A stretch of DNA of 64,000 nucleotides from Sipunculus nudus (taxonomy: Eukaryota > Annelida > Sipuncula > Golfingiida > Sipunculidae): contig CM049321.1 of NCBI GenBank assembly GCA_026874595.1, positions 19,438,979 to 19,502,978 of the forward strand, read 5' to 3'. Made by a program: the position numbers and the translations under genes. Positions within the stretch are counted from its first letter, which is position 1; the number at the start of each line of letters is the position of its first letter. The notes under the pieces are model-generated. The model saw only the letters and a program-made list of their open reading frames with translations, ran no database searches and had not been told where the DNA came from. Of the stretch, positions 23,604 through 37,995 are shown piece after piece.

Positions 23604-23715
23604 TTACCTATGGTGAATATGAACCTATCGGAACTGGGTTTCCGTTGTACTGATCATGAAATTACCCAAAATTGCTAGAGAAACCTCATTTATACTAAAG
23701 GATTTAAATTTACTT

Positions 23716-24212
23716 CATTATTATTTTTAATTAGAGACCAAACTTACAAGTATCGCAATTTAAATAAACGAACATTTAAAAGTTTCACCTGCAAGGAAAG
23801 GGTTGAGGTAATGTAAAAGTCTGCATATGCTAATGTCACTTTGAAAGTTCTTGTAATAGTAATAGAAGCCAAGTAATAGTAATAGTAATCGATGACAAAA
23901 TGTTTTAATAGTATTAGTAAAAGATGAATCAAGAAGTAATAGTAATTGTAATAGAACTATTGTAATAGGACCAAACCCAGATGTATGAGGTAAAATATTA
24001 TTTACAGGGTTAACACAGATAAAAAGAGTGACAGATTCTGTTATAAAGTAATGTCAGGTGCATGGAGCATGTAATATGCTAGAAATAACATAAAACTGTT
24101 CTTCATAGGACCATTAACCATGTGCTGTATATGGGGGTGTCCCCAAATGAATATGCTCTGGGCGTGAAAGTTCCAGTGGATAAATATGGATGACCACACA
24201 CTACAGCTCCAA
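23716..24212. repeat. Block present only in copy A, with TAATAG repeats
   Basis: About 497 bp with no counterpart in copy B, where the flanks are joined near 42050. It contains irregular TAATAG units at 23850-23970, like those at 19124-19280. It is either an insertion in A or a deletion in B. Confidence 0.6.
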
Positions 24213-27200
24213 GTTCCAGATGTTTGTCAACACATCCACAGGTGGCTTTACACTTCAGTCGTCCCAGATCTCACTGCTTTGTGAAGCAAAGTTCTCTGGG
24301 TCTGACCACCAGGTTTTGAATTGTACCCCTCGCCTTCCACCCCTCGTGGTTTAAATTTTGAAAAATCTTGCTGTACAAAGAAGTAGTTATCGCCAGGAAG
24401 ATCTATTAAGACTGCAGTGTATAACTGATGTTTGAGGAACGTTATCCACAGGCACTGAAATCATGAACTTTGGGTTTATCTTTTAAGAAAACTGGAAATA
24501 AAGGTTATTTTGAGGTTGTATACCTGTTATATATTTAACATATAACATTAGGAATATTATACAAGATGCTACCTGTGCATAATAAACAGCTCTCCTTGAA
24601 ATTTCTTACAAATAACTCCACTGATATCAATTCAGGTTTCTGTGACTCCGTAAAGAATCTTTGGTTTAACAGGTGTTTATAACATTGGCAAAGCTGTTAT
24701 TTGCTTACACTGTTATTCTCAATACAGTTAATGAAAATGGTACTGATTTATTATTCCCCTGCAGTCAGAACCAACCTCGACGCTCCAGAAGATACTGTTA
24801 CACTGTTTTCTTCCTTGGCACGATTTTGACGACTCAACTGAAAAAGTGTTGGAACCTTTCGTTATATTCAAAATAATGCACAAATACTTAGATATGAATA
24901 ATGACATCGTTGTTTACTGTGTTCCTGGGTTAAAATGAATATACAAGAAATATACATGGGAAGATATGAATAAATGTATATTTAATAAGACAAACAACGT
25001 TTTCAGTCTCAACAGAACATGCTTTGTTATATACTAAATATCCCGCTTGAAGTTACACACGGACCACGTTAGTACTAGGAATGCTACATGAGTTTGTTTA
25101 GTCACAAACACATGGACACATGGACCACATTGGGTTACTTCAATAATTTTAGGTATTTCTCACTAAGGGTTACAGACAGCAACATTTGTTAAACAGAATT
25201 TAGTGAGTCAAATAACTTGAAGGAAGCTGAAACGCACTGGAAATACTGTTACTGGCATCACAAATACTGTTAACCACAGAAAGCCTTCACGCATTTTTTG
25301 GAACCTTCCATCCAGCATCCAGTGTGTAAATATCTTTCGATCCCGCCATTAAGCTTGAATTGCCTTAGGGTACGGGGCTAGCAAGGCAGACGAGCACACA
25401 CAGGTAGTTGTTAAATACACGGCCAGCCTCAGTAAGGGAGGATCTGTTGGTATCATCTTCTTTAGGTTACTCAAATGGCTAATATGATTAAAAAGTGTCC
25501 GTATTTATATAATGTCGATGCTTTTATTGAAGTGATAATACATTAATCTGGATCCAGGGGGCATACAGTTTATTGCTGAATCGCACACATTCACAGTTAA
25601 CCAGCAAATAAAGAAAAGCCTTTATGCATGTTAGCCACATGCTTAGGTTGACGGCTGTGTGCTTATCTGGACTCACAGTCACATGACCTCTCATGGTACA
25701 AAGGGTTTTTCGAACCTGAACCGGGTGGTTTAGCAACTCGCCCTTTAATTTGGACTTTATTAGGCAACTTTTTTATTCATATTATAACTTTGGCTAAATG
25801 ACAAGATCTCTCGTGCCAAAGAAAGTAAAACCTTAATCTTACAAAAGGTGTGTCATGCCTGTTTGATCGAATAATGTGGGGACATTTATGGTGATTAACA
25901 ATGATTTTCCCCTTGTTAATTGGGGATAATTATACTGTGTTTATACACGTGTGTTTGGCAATGCCTAGAAGTTCCAGCCAGTTTACACATTTTCTGATTC
26001 AATCACGGAAATGAGCTATTGAAAAAAAGCGTATGTTTTTTATTTTTTAAATTCCTTATAACTTAACAATGGTCTCTTCAAGAACCACAATCATACCTAA
26101 CGGATATTGTTCGTTATATTAAGCATTAAACTGTGCGTGATGTGAAATACATGCATTTTATAACAATGAGACGTTAGTAAGATGTTCTTAGAATATTTGT
26201 TATTCATCATAATATAATTTTACATTTTGATCCCTTTCCCCAATAATTTGAATGGTTCTTCAATCAGATATATATACAAATACGAGTTTTGCTATAAAAT
26301 AATGCGCGAGCAATAAGGGACAATGAATGCAAGTATATGTAAACCATTATAGCACATGTAAACCATTAAAATAAACCATTACCATTTGGGAAAGGTTTCC
26401 AACTCTTAAATCTTTTAACAACAATTCCCCTCCAATCGGTCACACCTGCAGCTATGAATCAAACGGGTTACCTCTACATTGCCATATGTATTGCATGACC
26501 AGTTCACAGCATGCATAATGAAGATTGGGTAACATAGTTGAGATGCTTTATCAGTAGTTACCGCGATAGGGGATCGATCTGTTTAAATGTAAAATATCAC
26601 TATTAGACCTGAGGGTGACCTGACAGTTTCTTTAACAAACTATGATGGCCTGGTATTTTGAGCTGTCTGGCAGTACGAAAACCCAGGCCATCTTAGCTGC
26701 AGAATAGGTGATGCCTGAATATCAAAAATTGTCGAATCGGACGTATCTAGGGATTCTTTGCCAAAATATATAATAGAGCATACCCTTTATGTTATTGCTA
26801 ATTCAGAGTAAAAAAACAAAAGGAAAACTGCAGTCGTTTAAAAATCAAGATTGATGATACCCTAGGACTGATTTATTTGACATAAATTCGAACCAGGAAA
26901 CCAGGATCGTCCCAGGAAATGAAGCAAAAGCTCCATCAGACAGAGATTTAAACATGAGGATTCAGGACCCTCTCCAAACCAAAAAAAGGGTACAAATGGC
27001 GACAGAACCACAATACGGGTGTTTAGGGTTTTAGCATGAAACCAGGTTCGTCCATCCTCGATAAACCACCCACTCCAAAGATATAATGTGAAAGATAATT
27101 AGTGTTTTTCTATATTTTTACGAAAAGTATAATTCATTTTAATGCTTATTTTCAGCGGACACAGTACAGTATAAGCCGTTTTCGTTGAAGTGGATGGAAT

Positions 27201-30200
27201 GGTATATGAAATAAAATATTCGGGTAAACTATGCTGGGGCGCTTGCTTTCTATGTACATCAAGATACAGTGAATAGTTTGTATCTGTGTATGCCCATCTT
27301 TGCAAATGTTAAAACACTCTTACATATACACAGAGCTTGAAAGGTTATGAGTGGGCTCTGGTACGTGTAAACAGTTTTAAATGGAAGAAAAGTTTCAGGG
27401 TAATTTTTAAATTCGTCATTTTCAATGCAGTATGAATAGCTTACTCAATAGATAACCGACATCAATTGAAATGAGTTTTACAAATGTTTTGCTAGTTGAA
27501 TGGAACTTTTGACAATAAGGACAAAATGTGTCAAGCGGGCCGTTCTTCGGAGAGAATCCCAGGAAATCTTTCTACCATCACGAAATCATTTGTTGCCTCT
27601 TTTTTCTACTTCGTTAGCCAGGATCAAGATGAGCCTTGGCTTGATTTCTTCTTAGGGGTGGATTGCTGTAGACGATTTAGTAAAGATTTGGTTTGATTGG
27701 AGGAAATGGCGACTTAACATCTACAGCTAGGTACCGTTGGGATTGGGATTGCATATAATATACAAATATATTATTATAATACATATATAATATACAAAAC
27801 AGTGAAGTAGGGTTTTCGCATTTTGGAATAATGTCTGTGTGAGGTAGAACCTATTATGAGAGACCAACGGTTAATTCTCTTACAACAAAAACACAGTAAA
27901 CAATAAAAAAATCAGCGCTGGTGATGTATAATCAATCAACTGTATTTCCATGGAAACATCAGCTAGAATGAATGTGTTGATGATTCGAAATGTGTTGTAT
28001 GGTCTTACTAAAACTACACTCAGACCAGACGATGTCTCAATCATGTGTAGTCGGGACAGGGCAAAAGGTGCCTAGAACTTTATATCTTTGGAATTAAACC
28101 GCTGTTCAGCCAACATGGCCTTGTTGATAAGTTGTTTTTGAGTTTGGGCAGAAAGTATATGAACTCCCTGTTCAGCATGACGCAGTCCTGAACAGTTGTT
28201 ACCCTCGAACCTGAATAGAACTGCCGTGCTGTTGCTGTGTTCTCATGTCCAAGGCTCCGTCAGATAAGCCGAAATGTCTTGACCGGGCGGAGGTGAGGCC
28301 TATGGTTAGCGCACACTTTATGGCCCGAGGTTGGGCTACACGTATTTTGAAGTACATTTATTACGCACATGTATCGACCTGACGTGAGCAAAGTTCCGTT
28401 GCAGAATGTCCAGTTTCGATGTGAAGTTGACCACCCTTGACACCTCTCAAACAGCTGTAGATTTATTGTTCAATTCAATTCATTTTCTAACCACAAGAAC
28501 ATACAGATTATACATGAAACATTTCATTTATATATAATTGTACCTGTGACAAAGAGGCGGACTCATAGAGTACATGTCCTCTCAGTATTTACATTAAATA
28601 TAGTAGGATATATGGTGCAGACACTGTGCAATAAGAAAACAAAAATAACAATTTTTGCAATATAGAGAAAACAAAATAATATTTTTCCAACTTCCAACCC
28701 CTTTACATTGTAAAGTTTCACTATAGACTGACGTTTTACATACTGACACATGGATAAAACATACATTTTTCTTGTTCTGTAATGATGTACATCTACGTTT
28801 TTGCAAAATAATTCAGGTACAATGAAAGGTAACGTTTCATTATTGACCTCATAAGTCATCGCCAGTGAAGTTGTTGAAAATGCAAGTGTGTGCAAAGGTC
28901 TTTTTTTTTTACCTTTCAGCTGCCATGTTTGGTGCTACCTATGTTGAATGGTTACTCGTTACTCAAGTATTTTAACTTAGACTCACCTTTTCATAAAATC
29001 TAAAAAGCCACAGGAGGTCCACACCAAATAAAAGTAATCCTCAGATTACTTGTATAAATTATTATAAAAGTAAGCTAGAACTTCTGTCCTAGATTATGAA
29101 GCAAGGATAAATAAATTGCTTGTAGCGTATCACGACATTAGAATAAAAAAATTGTATTGAAACTCATCCTACGCATACATGACAAATATGTACACCAATG
29201 TTCATTTTCGAGGAAGGATTATAAGCATTTTCCGATTTCGTGTAGGTTTCATTAGGATGATATGTGATCGTCTAACATAAACCAAACAACCACATCTTAA
29301 TTTACGCCATGTATTTATTTACATTTGTATTAGTTAATTCGTGATGAATTCTTATCAATAAAATAATTTTGAAAACGCTTTTTGTAAATACATCACAAAA
29401 CGCGTCATTTCGTAGAAAGTGTATTCATAGTATTTGTCTAAAGTGCATATGCAATTGTTATTCTTATTGTTACCTCAATTGTTGCTCTAAGAGCACTTGG
29501 TAAGTACATATTTTGCAAGCTAATTTGAGAGGTGGTGTCTGCCAAATATAATATACAAAACTTAATGCATTCGAATCGGGACTATTGAAAAATAATCGGT
29601 CTAATATATTTTAACTTCCTGCTTATATTTTCAAAGTAATAAAGGGTTTAAGAAATCTGACTTTAGCGTTCTGAGAGAAATATATTTAGCTGTACATTTT
29701 GTTTAAATGAATTAAGCTTTCACATAATTGCATTTAATTATAAATATAATAAAAGGTACAACATATTTCAACAATGTCAAATACTTCCCTTCAGCGATAA
29801 CAGTAAAAAAGATTATTTCAAGTTGTGTTAACATATTGCTTATATTGACTTTTCATAAACCCTAACATGTTAGCATTCTACAAATTTAAGCTTACTAGTC
29901 AGTAGCAATTTTTTAAAAATTAAAGAATAAAGAAATAAATGAACTAAAATAAGTTTTTGCGAAGCAAAAACATATATGTATTTCCTCCATTGGGCCTCCC
30001 ATCCCAATATTTGAGGGAAAAATATGGACTACTTAAAAAGTTTTGGGTTTACAAATATCCTTGATTTCTGAATAATTGACATTGGCAATAGCAAGCAATT
30101 AGCACTAGCTTTAACAAGTGGATGAATGAAAATGAGCCATTTAATTACTGTTAAGATAACCAGGGGCAAGCCGGCCAGTAGTTCATACTTAGGGTCTCAT

Positions 30201-30606
30201 TTTCCCCTGTGCATCCTGATGATGTTTGCTTAAATGTAAATATACTTAGCCCAATGTCACAAGGGAACACGTGCTTTAGTAAAAGTTGATCTGTAAGTTT
30301 TGGCAGGTTTCTGATGGGTTTAACGATACTTTACATATTTTCAAATCACCTGCCGGCACAGATGCTGAAGCCTCGTCACGTTCTTCGTCTGTTCGTGCAA
30401 CCAACGGACAACAGTAATAACCGTCTCTCTCTGATTCTCAACTTTTTCTAAATATATTGGGCTTCATCATAGTCTTCAAGAATTTCAGGCTCGACTCTGA
30501 GTTTCGCTTCTGCTTTGTTGTTGTATTTAGGTCTTTCTGTGTGTTTGTTGTCATTTGCATTCATATGCAAAGTTAAATTGGCAAGAGTCTTTAATATACC
30601 TTCTTT
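24213..30606. other. Non-coding part of segmental duplication A
   Basis: AT-rich DNA with no exon I can support. Two short open frames are kept in both duplicates (67 codons, + strand, 24673-24876; 110 codons, - strand, 28563-28895). They have no motif or splice context and overall nucleotide similarity is high, so they are not called. Blocks 27160-27512 and about 29128-29585 are absent from copy B. Confidence 0.5.
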
Positions 30607-30999
30607 TCACATTCTTTTGTCACCCGAAGGAGATTCCCTAATGTCTATATCAAAGCATTTTGTCTTAGTGTTAGTGTGTAATGACCGTTGCATCGCTTTT
30701 GCTTTAGTTAACCCTTTTTCAGAAACACTGAGCAAGTACGTATTAGCACCACAGCTAATTCCTATTCCATACATAAATTTTGTCCGATCCATGATATTGG
30801 CCCAACTTGCAAATATATTAAAAAATAAAACCCGACAACTAAAACTTGTAATTCCATGACTGAGCCACATGTAGATCGTCTCCACGGCGTTCGGGAGTTT
30901 CGTGGCTTGCTCTTCGTCTTGGCTGATATTTTCTAGTTTATGTACCGTTATTTTTGTATCCGAACAATCACGAATGTGGTTTTGCCATGTTTCACCAAC
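30607..30999 (-). CDS. Conserved terminal exon downstream of ankyrin array A, unknown domain
   Basis: Minus-strand exon of 130 codons plus stop. A good acceptor (CTATGCAG) ends at 31000 and the frame is phase 0, matching the phase of every ankyrin exon upstream. It begins VGETWQNHIRDC and ends IRESPSGDKRM before a TGA at 30607. It has a hydrophobic middle (VLFFNIFASWANIM) but no recognised domain. The copy-B counterpart stays open and differs by a 9-nt in-frame indel plus about seven amino-acid changes. This fits a coding exon, possibly the true C-terminus of the ankyrin protein if exon A1 with its stop is skipped. Whether it joins the array is inference. Confidence 0.5.
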   Translation of the reverse strand, partial: VGETWQNHIRDCSDTKITVHKLENISQDEEQATKLPNAVETIYMWLSHGITSFSCRVLFFNIFASWANIMDRTKFMYGIGISCGANTYLLSVSEKGLTKAKAMQRSLHTNTKTKCFDIDIRESPSGDKRM

Positions 31000-31390
31000 C
31001 TGCATAGGAGTATATTGGAAACAGCTTGAAAACAAGCATATTCAGAGTGTGTTAAGAGAGAGAATAAATTGAAGCCATAGAGAAAGACGGAGGGGTTTAT
31101 CGATTAGTTTTTTGAAAAACTTAAAAGAATGCTGTTAGCCGCAAATATAATCTGATACTTTTTTTTCAGATAAGGATTCTTGGCTTTATTCCCATATTAG
31201 TAATATGTACCATTGTAATACGGTGCATCGGTAAGATGGTGAAAAAATGGGCTATGTCAAACAGTTTTTAAATATTCAACGATTGGGCTTTAAACAGATA
31301 TTCCTGTACGGTATATATATAATGTTATAATCATTGATGCGATATAAATTTGTATTTGTGATATTTAATTAAATTTTAACTCATTTCATT

Positions 31391-31471
31391 TTATGAACTA
31401 TATTGCGAAAGCAATTGGGAAACAGCTACATGGCCATTTGCTTCAGCAAAGTGGATTGGAGTTCTTTGTGC
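31391..31471 (-). CDS. Ankyrin exon A1 (terminal, contains stop)
   Basis: Encodes [20 protein letters not shown] and a few more residues, then TAA at 31391-31393 after 26 codons. The copy-B equivalent has the same stop but also a perfect donor completing a 99-bp exon; here that donor is lost. It may be the real C-terminus or a dead exon. Confidence 0.7.
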   Translation of the reverse strand, partial: AQRTPIHFAEANGHVAVSQLLSQYSS

Positions 31472-34400
31472 CTGAAACCACGGTAATTTATTAATTCACA
31501 TTGTTGTTAACCTTTCATTCCACACAGTCTCTCTGAAGATAAATTGTCTATATTTTGTTGTATTTCATGCATTATTTTATTAGAAAGAGGTTCTCATAAA
31601 GGAGAGGGCCTTTGGGGTTCCTCGCTGTTATTTGTGAGCATTGCTTTTAAGATAACATTTTTTAAATGTAATATGTTACAAAATAATATGCCCCAGCGGT
31701 ATATTTCAGAATGAATGCAAAGGGACAAGTCTGCGTAAATGACATTCCTAAAGATTATAACCAAAGCTAATGGCAATGGATTAGTTGAGTCAGTAAGAGA
31801 ATGTCTGGAATTGCTCCTTCAGTGTGTTGATATAATATACGCGTAAGAATAGCACGTTCGTGTCATGCGGTCATAAATTATACTATTACATGTCACAAAA
31901 GGTGAAATTATTTTTTCTCGAGGTTAATTTGTTGATACAATATAACGAAGCATGTGGTGTCATTTACCTAACCCTCTTATTTATTACTATGACAATGGGC
32001 CAAAGTTATACTTTGGATCGGTTATTTCAATGAATATAAATTAAAGTTATTTGTAATCATTCCGACACTGAGAATCAATAACATCTGTATTGATATACAA
32101 CAGGTGTTCAGGACACATATTAATAATATTACCTTATCTCTTGCGTATTTTTCAGCACCATGAGCAAGAAGAACCTGACATACATCAATGTGGCCTTTGA
32201 TCGCGGCAAAGTGAAGTGGTGTTCTTCCCCACTGAAATATCAATTAAATGTATTATAAAAGTGCTGTTACAATGGAAAAAAAAACTTTTAAATGCACGAT
32301 CTAAATCAAATATCGATTATAGTTTCATACAAAAGTAGAAACCATTTTCTTAAAGATAGTTTTTATTTCGTTATTTCCTTTAGTGTTTGCCATTATTATA
32401 TAAATTAGCAGGAATCAAGAATCGTTTACATGTTGAAAACTAATATATTTTGTCAATTACTTTGTCTGTGATGTGTGTTGCAGTGTGCTGATCCAGGAGA
32501 AACTGACACATGTGTGCGTCTCCTTTGTACGAGGCAGAAAGAAGTTCTTCCTCACCCGACTGAAATAGCAATGAAACTTTGTCCAGAGAATATCATAAGA
32601 GGACAATTAATAAAAATGACTAAAACATAAAATGTGATTAAATGGAGTATAAAATGTAATTTAAATGAAAGGAATCATCAGTAAATTATTGTTATTAAGT
32701 TATCGTGCATGTTTGAATTGATCCTACCCGCCCTGGAATTCAGATGCAGCAGCACAATGATTCAAGGAAAATTACAGATATCCATTTCCCGTTCTCCAGG
32801 GCACATTGAAGTGCCGTACGGCCATATTGAAATTATCAGTATATATGGAAACATTATTTGAAGAACCTTATCATGGGTAAATCATATGAAGCAATTGAAT
32901 ATAAATGATTTTACATATACATGTTTACCAGTTGCACTATTTTTTATATGAATTTTCCACCTTTTATTTTATTTGAGTATTACATGCAATAGCCTTTGCC
33001 CTGTGCCATATGATTTAAAACCACAAAGAAACTACGACCCATTTGTATTACACACAATGGGGCTATTTGCCGTGTCTTTGATCATTGGTGTTACTAGGGA
33101 AGATTTTGACTCCTTAGAAGTGCCGCTTCAACGACTTTTTCTCATACGGCATAATTGCGCTAGCACAGCACAACTGGCTGTCAGAAAGTAACTTTATCAA
33201 TGCTCCGTTCAGCCTGGTGTCCCAGGTGCTGGAGAGACCGAACACAAAAAAGATTTTCGTAGCAATCGGACCAACGTCGGAACCTTGGGGAAACCGGTAT
33301 TGGAGGATTCTCGGTCGGAGAGTCTTTTGAGGTCAAAATGCGCCCGGCATTGGTGGCCGGTGGAGGTACGTTCGTTAATGTGTCTTGTTTGGGCTCCATC
33401 CGCGCCAAGACAATATAACATATTAAAAAAGGGATTATACGATTCCTGCTCCTCTAACAGTTTGTCATTTTCTCCCAAGGAGAGCAATATCATTTCATTT
33501 TTTTCTCTCTCTCAACATTGAAATCTTCCATAGATGCTATAGGACACTTGTATTGGGGTCCTGAGCTTCCAATTCCTTGCATAACGGACTCTGTGAGAAT
33601 GTTTAATGATGCTTTGTTTAATGGTTTTACCCAAAGAACAATGTTGTATTATAATGCCTTTTAAACCTTTTAAAAATTATTTTGAGAGAGTTGGGATGGT
33701 GGTGATGTTTTAGATATTCACAAGTTGAGAATTAGGGCTTTTGTATTGTTAGCTTTGTGTCATGCTCCGACAGTCGGTCATTGCATCTAAAGCTACGGTT
33801 GCCGTAGATTGTAGCAACAATCCAGAAATTCTACATAAGACAAGGAAGTGTTCATAAATATTTTTTCCAGCATTATGTCAATGCATGGTCACAACATCAT
33901 TTTGATGAGGATATATTGACCCGTAACTGAATGCCAGTATTTAAATTTACCAGTCGCCAGGTGTTTAATTGTGTTATTGTAACGCATTATTATTTTTTCA
34001 TCTCAGTATATTAGGGCATTTTAATAATAATAAACGTGTTCCTCCGTATTTTGTATGGTTGTTTCAACAGTAGTCATCTAACGAACACGAGATGTATTAC
34101 GAACGAGTTGTTTGTCGGGACACATAACGAGAATTTTCATTCTAATCAAAAACTGATTTAAATTTAAGAAAAAAGAAACTGCTTTAAAATAACAGTAAGG
34201 AGAGCCATCATACGATAATACAAAATCTGTATGGATTCAATTTTTAAGATATCATCTCATATGTTTAGCATCACCAGGAATGCAAATTAGTATCAACGAT
34301 ATATAATTGTAAACAATAACATGTAAACATAAAGAGTTATCTACCTTGCCTTGGATGTATGAAGCAGCACCATGATGCAGGAGAAGATGCCATATATCAG

Positions 34401-37400
34401 CGTGACCGTTTATTATGGCTTTATTAATAGATGTCTGGTTAGACTAAAATGATAATTAATTATGCTGGGAAATGTCATTTTCTCCTTAACGTTTCTATGT
34501 TGTCATTGCTTTCAAACGCTTGATGCGTCAGCCAAGTTCACTGTGTTTAAAACTTGAGCATATCTTTCATATAGCTTTTCTAATAAATTCTGTAAATATA
34601 TTACTTTGACCTATTTCTGCGGTACAATTTATTGTTGCTCGGGGCTCGATTCATGTGTTATAATCGTATAAACCTATGATCAGAAATGCATGAAAACCAG
34701 AAAAAGTTTAAGTATATACACATAATAATAAAATATCAGAAATACATTAAAAGATATAATGTCACCTTATAAGATAGATGATACTATTAAATGCTACCAC
34801 CAAAAGTGGTTTATTGGCAGCATTAATGGCTTAAGCTTTATACTTTACCTTGTCAAGTATATATGTTGCAGCACCATGATCCAAAAGGAGGTGACATATA
34901 TCAATATATCCCATGAACGAGGCTAAGTGAAGTGCGGTTTGACCAGACTGAAATACAAATAAGGTTTTGCTGCGTAGCGGTGTGGCAAAACATTAAACTT
35001 CATATAGTTCTTTTTTTCGATTGTCATTTGTCATTACATTAAATGCAACTATGTCTAGCCATGTTTGTATCGAATAACGTACAACGATAAATAGGCAGGA
35101 GCAACAGTATACCTCATCCTGTGTGTCAGTTGCAGCACCATGGTCTAGAAAGAAGTTGACATATTTTAATATTCCCTTTGCGACACGCATAGTGTAGTGA
35201 TGATTGACCAGACTAAAAGGTAGAATGTGTTTAAAAAGGTCAGGGAAAACGTGTGCAGACACATAGCCGAGAAATCAGGAGAGGTTAGAATACAATTTAT
35301 TAAAAAATAAGAATGATATATTTATATTATTTCAATTTATGTTTTCCATGTGTATGTAGCTATCATTAACGGAATTTTCAAGTCAACACAATTAACACTG
35401 TACATTTTACCTTGACCTGTATATCTGTTGCGGCACCATGTTCCAAAAGAAGGTCACATATATCAAAATATCCATTGACCGAGGCTAAGTGAAGGGCCGT
35501 TTGGCCAAGCTAAAAAAAAACAATGAATATGCATACACTAAGGTGTGGAAAAACTTATACAAGGAAAGACTCCATAGAAACGCTAAGATAATAGATAATA
35601 TAATTGTGCAGGTTTTTTTCAACTTCCTAGCTACTTTTCTCTACTCAGCCTTGACTATGACTAAGCTATAATCCTTGCTTGTTTTGACTTATGGTTGACA
35701 TTGACTGCGGCATAGGAGCAATTTACCTAATCCTGTAGGTTTGTTGCAGCTCCATTTTCTAAAAGAATCTGAATTATCTTAAGATACCCTCTGAGGGAAG
35801 CATGGTGAAGTGCTGATTGACCAGACTGAAATATCATAAAAATATGTACCGAAAAGTGTGTTGAAAAGAACGTTCAAACAAATATGGCAAAGTTATCATA
35901 ATGCAAGATAATTCAAATATTTATATATGTACTTTCAATGGACAGGTTTTCAACATCTAATGTTACTAATAACAGAATTATTTGTTTTTATTTCCAAACA
36001 GTAAAACGTTTATGAATGGTGTTATTCACTTCGTCCGTAATATCTGTCGAAGCACCGCGGTCCAGAAAAATCTGACAAATTTCTGCACGCCCTTTGGACA
36101 AAGCAGAGTTCAGTGCTTTTCTGCCTGACTGAAATAATAATTCAAATATGTTCCTAAAACGTGTGAAAAAAAATACAATTTACTTTTAATGAGAAACAGT
36201 TGGACAGATATTACACAATGGGAATTTAAATACGGATTTAATTTAAATATGTCTTACTCTAACACTTGATGCGTATGCTATAAGTAAACCTTAGACAAAT
36301 AAAGAGTTATCAACCTCGCCATGAATATCCAATACAAAACCATGATGAAGGAGTAGGTGACATATATCCACATTGCCATTATCTAAAGTTAGTTGCAGTG
36401 CAGTTCGGTCATACTGAAATGATAAGTAATTAGAATGACATAACGTTTATAATTTACTTACACTTGTCAGTTTTCCTTATAGGCTTTGTGAAGTGTTGTC
36501 TAGCCAAATTAATGTAATGATTTGAACTATTAGAAAATGGTATGCTTTTAAACGAACCCTTTTGAAAACAAACTAAATTAACATTAATATCCGCAGATGG
36601 TTTCACATTCTAAATTTTCCGTCACTTAAATATGGGATTAGAAATCTTAACATAAATGCACAGGTAATGTTTTCTACATTATCCTTTATGTCTGTTGCTG
36701 CACCATGTATGAGCAGCAGTTGACAAATATCAGCATATCCCTTCGACGAAGCTAAGTGGAGTGCCGTTTGACCAGTCTGAAATTCCAATTCATAAACGTG
36801 TGAGAACAAAATATTAAAGCTAGATACCTCATTACTACGAAAATAAAAAGTAACACGTGAATACTCTCTAGATGAAGATGGCATCTCATTACTTTTACAT
36901 GCGAGTTGGCAAACGTGTTTATTCTGAGAAACAACCAATATTTATTACCAAAATTACAAGTGTAATTTACCTCGTACTGTACATCTGTTGCAGCGCCGTG
37001 CTCCAGAAGTAGCTTACAGATATCAACATGTCCTTTGTTGGAGGCAACATGAATAGCTGTTGCACGAAACTAAAAAAGTTAATTTTCTGTTAATTGGTTA
37101 GAGGTGAGGGTGCGTCAGGGTGAAACGCCCAAATGGAAATGCAGATTAATCTATTGTATATGAGTTATTGAGCCAAGTATATGCAACTTGAATATCAACG
37201 ATACCTTTCATTATTTACAAGCATTATGTGTTCATTGTTATCTACCTTGTTTTGTATGTCTTTTACTGCACCGTGATCCAAAAGAAGCTCACACACATCT
37301 ACATGTCCTTCGCGCGAGGCAAGAAATATTGGTGTTTGACCCAACTGCATTAAAAATATTGTTATTGTTGTTAAAGCGGGAGAGATAACGAAACGTCATA

Positions 37401-37940
37401 ATAAAGTATGCATATGTGAAAGGAATGATAAAACATTTATACTGAAACAGTAATTAAGCAAAGACAGCGTTGACTTAATTATACCTAATATATAAGACAA
37501 AAGTATAGCTACGGAGTTCAGCTGGAGAGCATAAACACTTTATTTTTATATCCACCAGAGATTTATTCCACAATTTTTATTATTCACCATATCCGTTCAA
37601 TCGCTTGCTGCTCCATGATCCAGTAGAAGTTGACAGATTTCAGTATACCCTTTCTGTGACGCAAGATGGAGTGCTGTCTGAGCAAACTGAAATACAAATT
37701 ACAATTATTAGTAAAACCACCACAATATTCATTTCATGTAAATATAAGTAAAACAGAAGTTAATAATTTGAGTTTATTATCTCGAGTTATATTCATATAT
37801 ATTGTTTTCTGTGTTCCACCTGACAAAGAAGCCTCTGCCCTTCGAAAACTCGTGTGATTAGTTTGTCTGTCTAGCAGGCGTCACTTTTACTATTTACCTA
37901 CACTTCAATTACAGGCTAAGACGGCCATACCCTTAATTAT

Positions 37941-37995
<55 letters not shown>

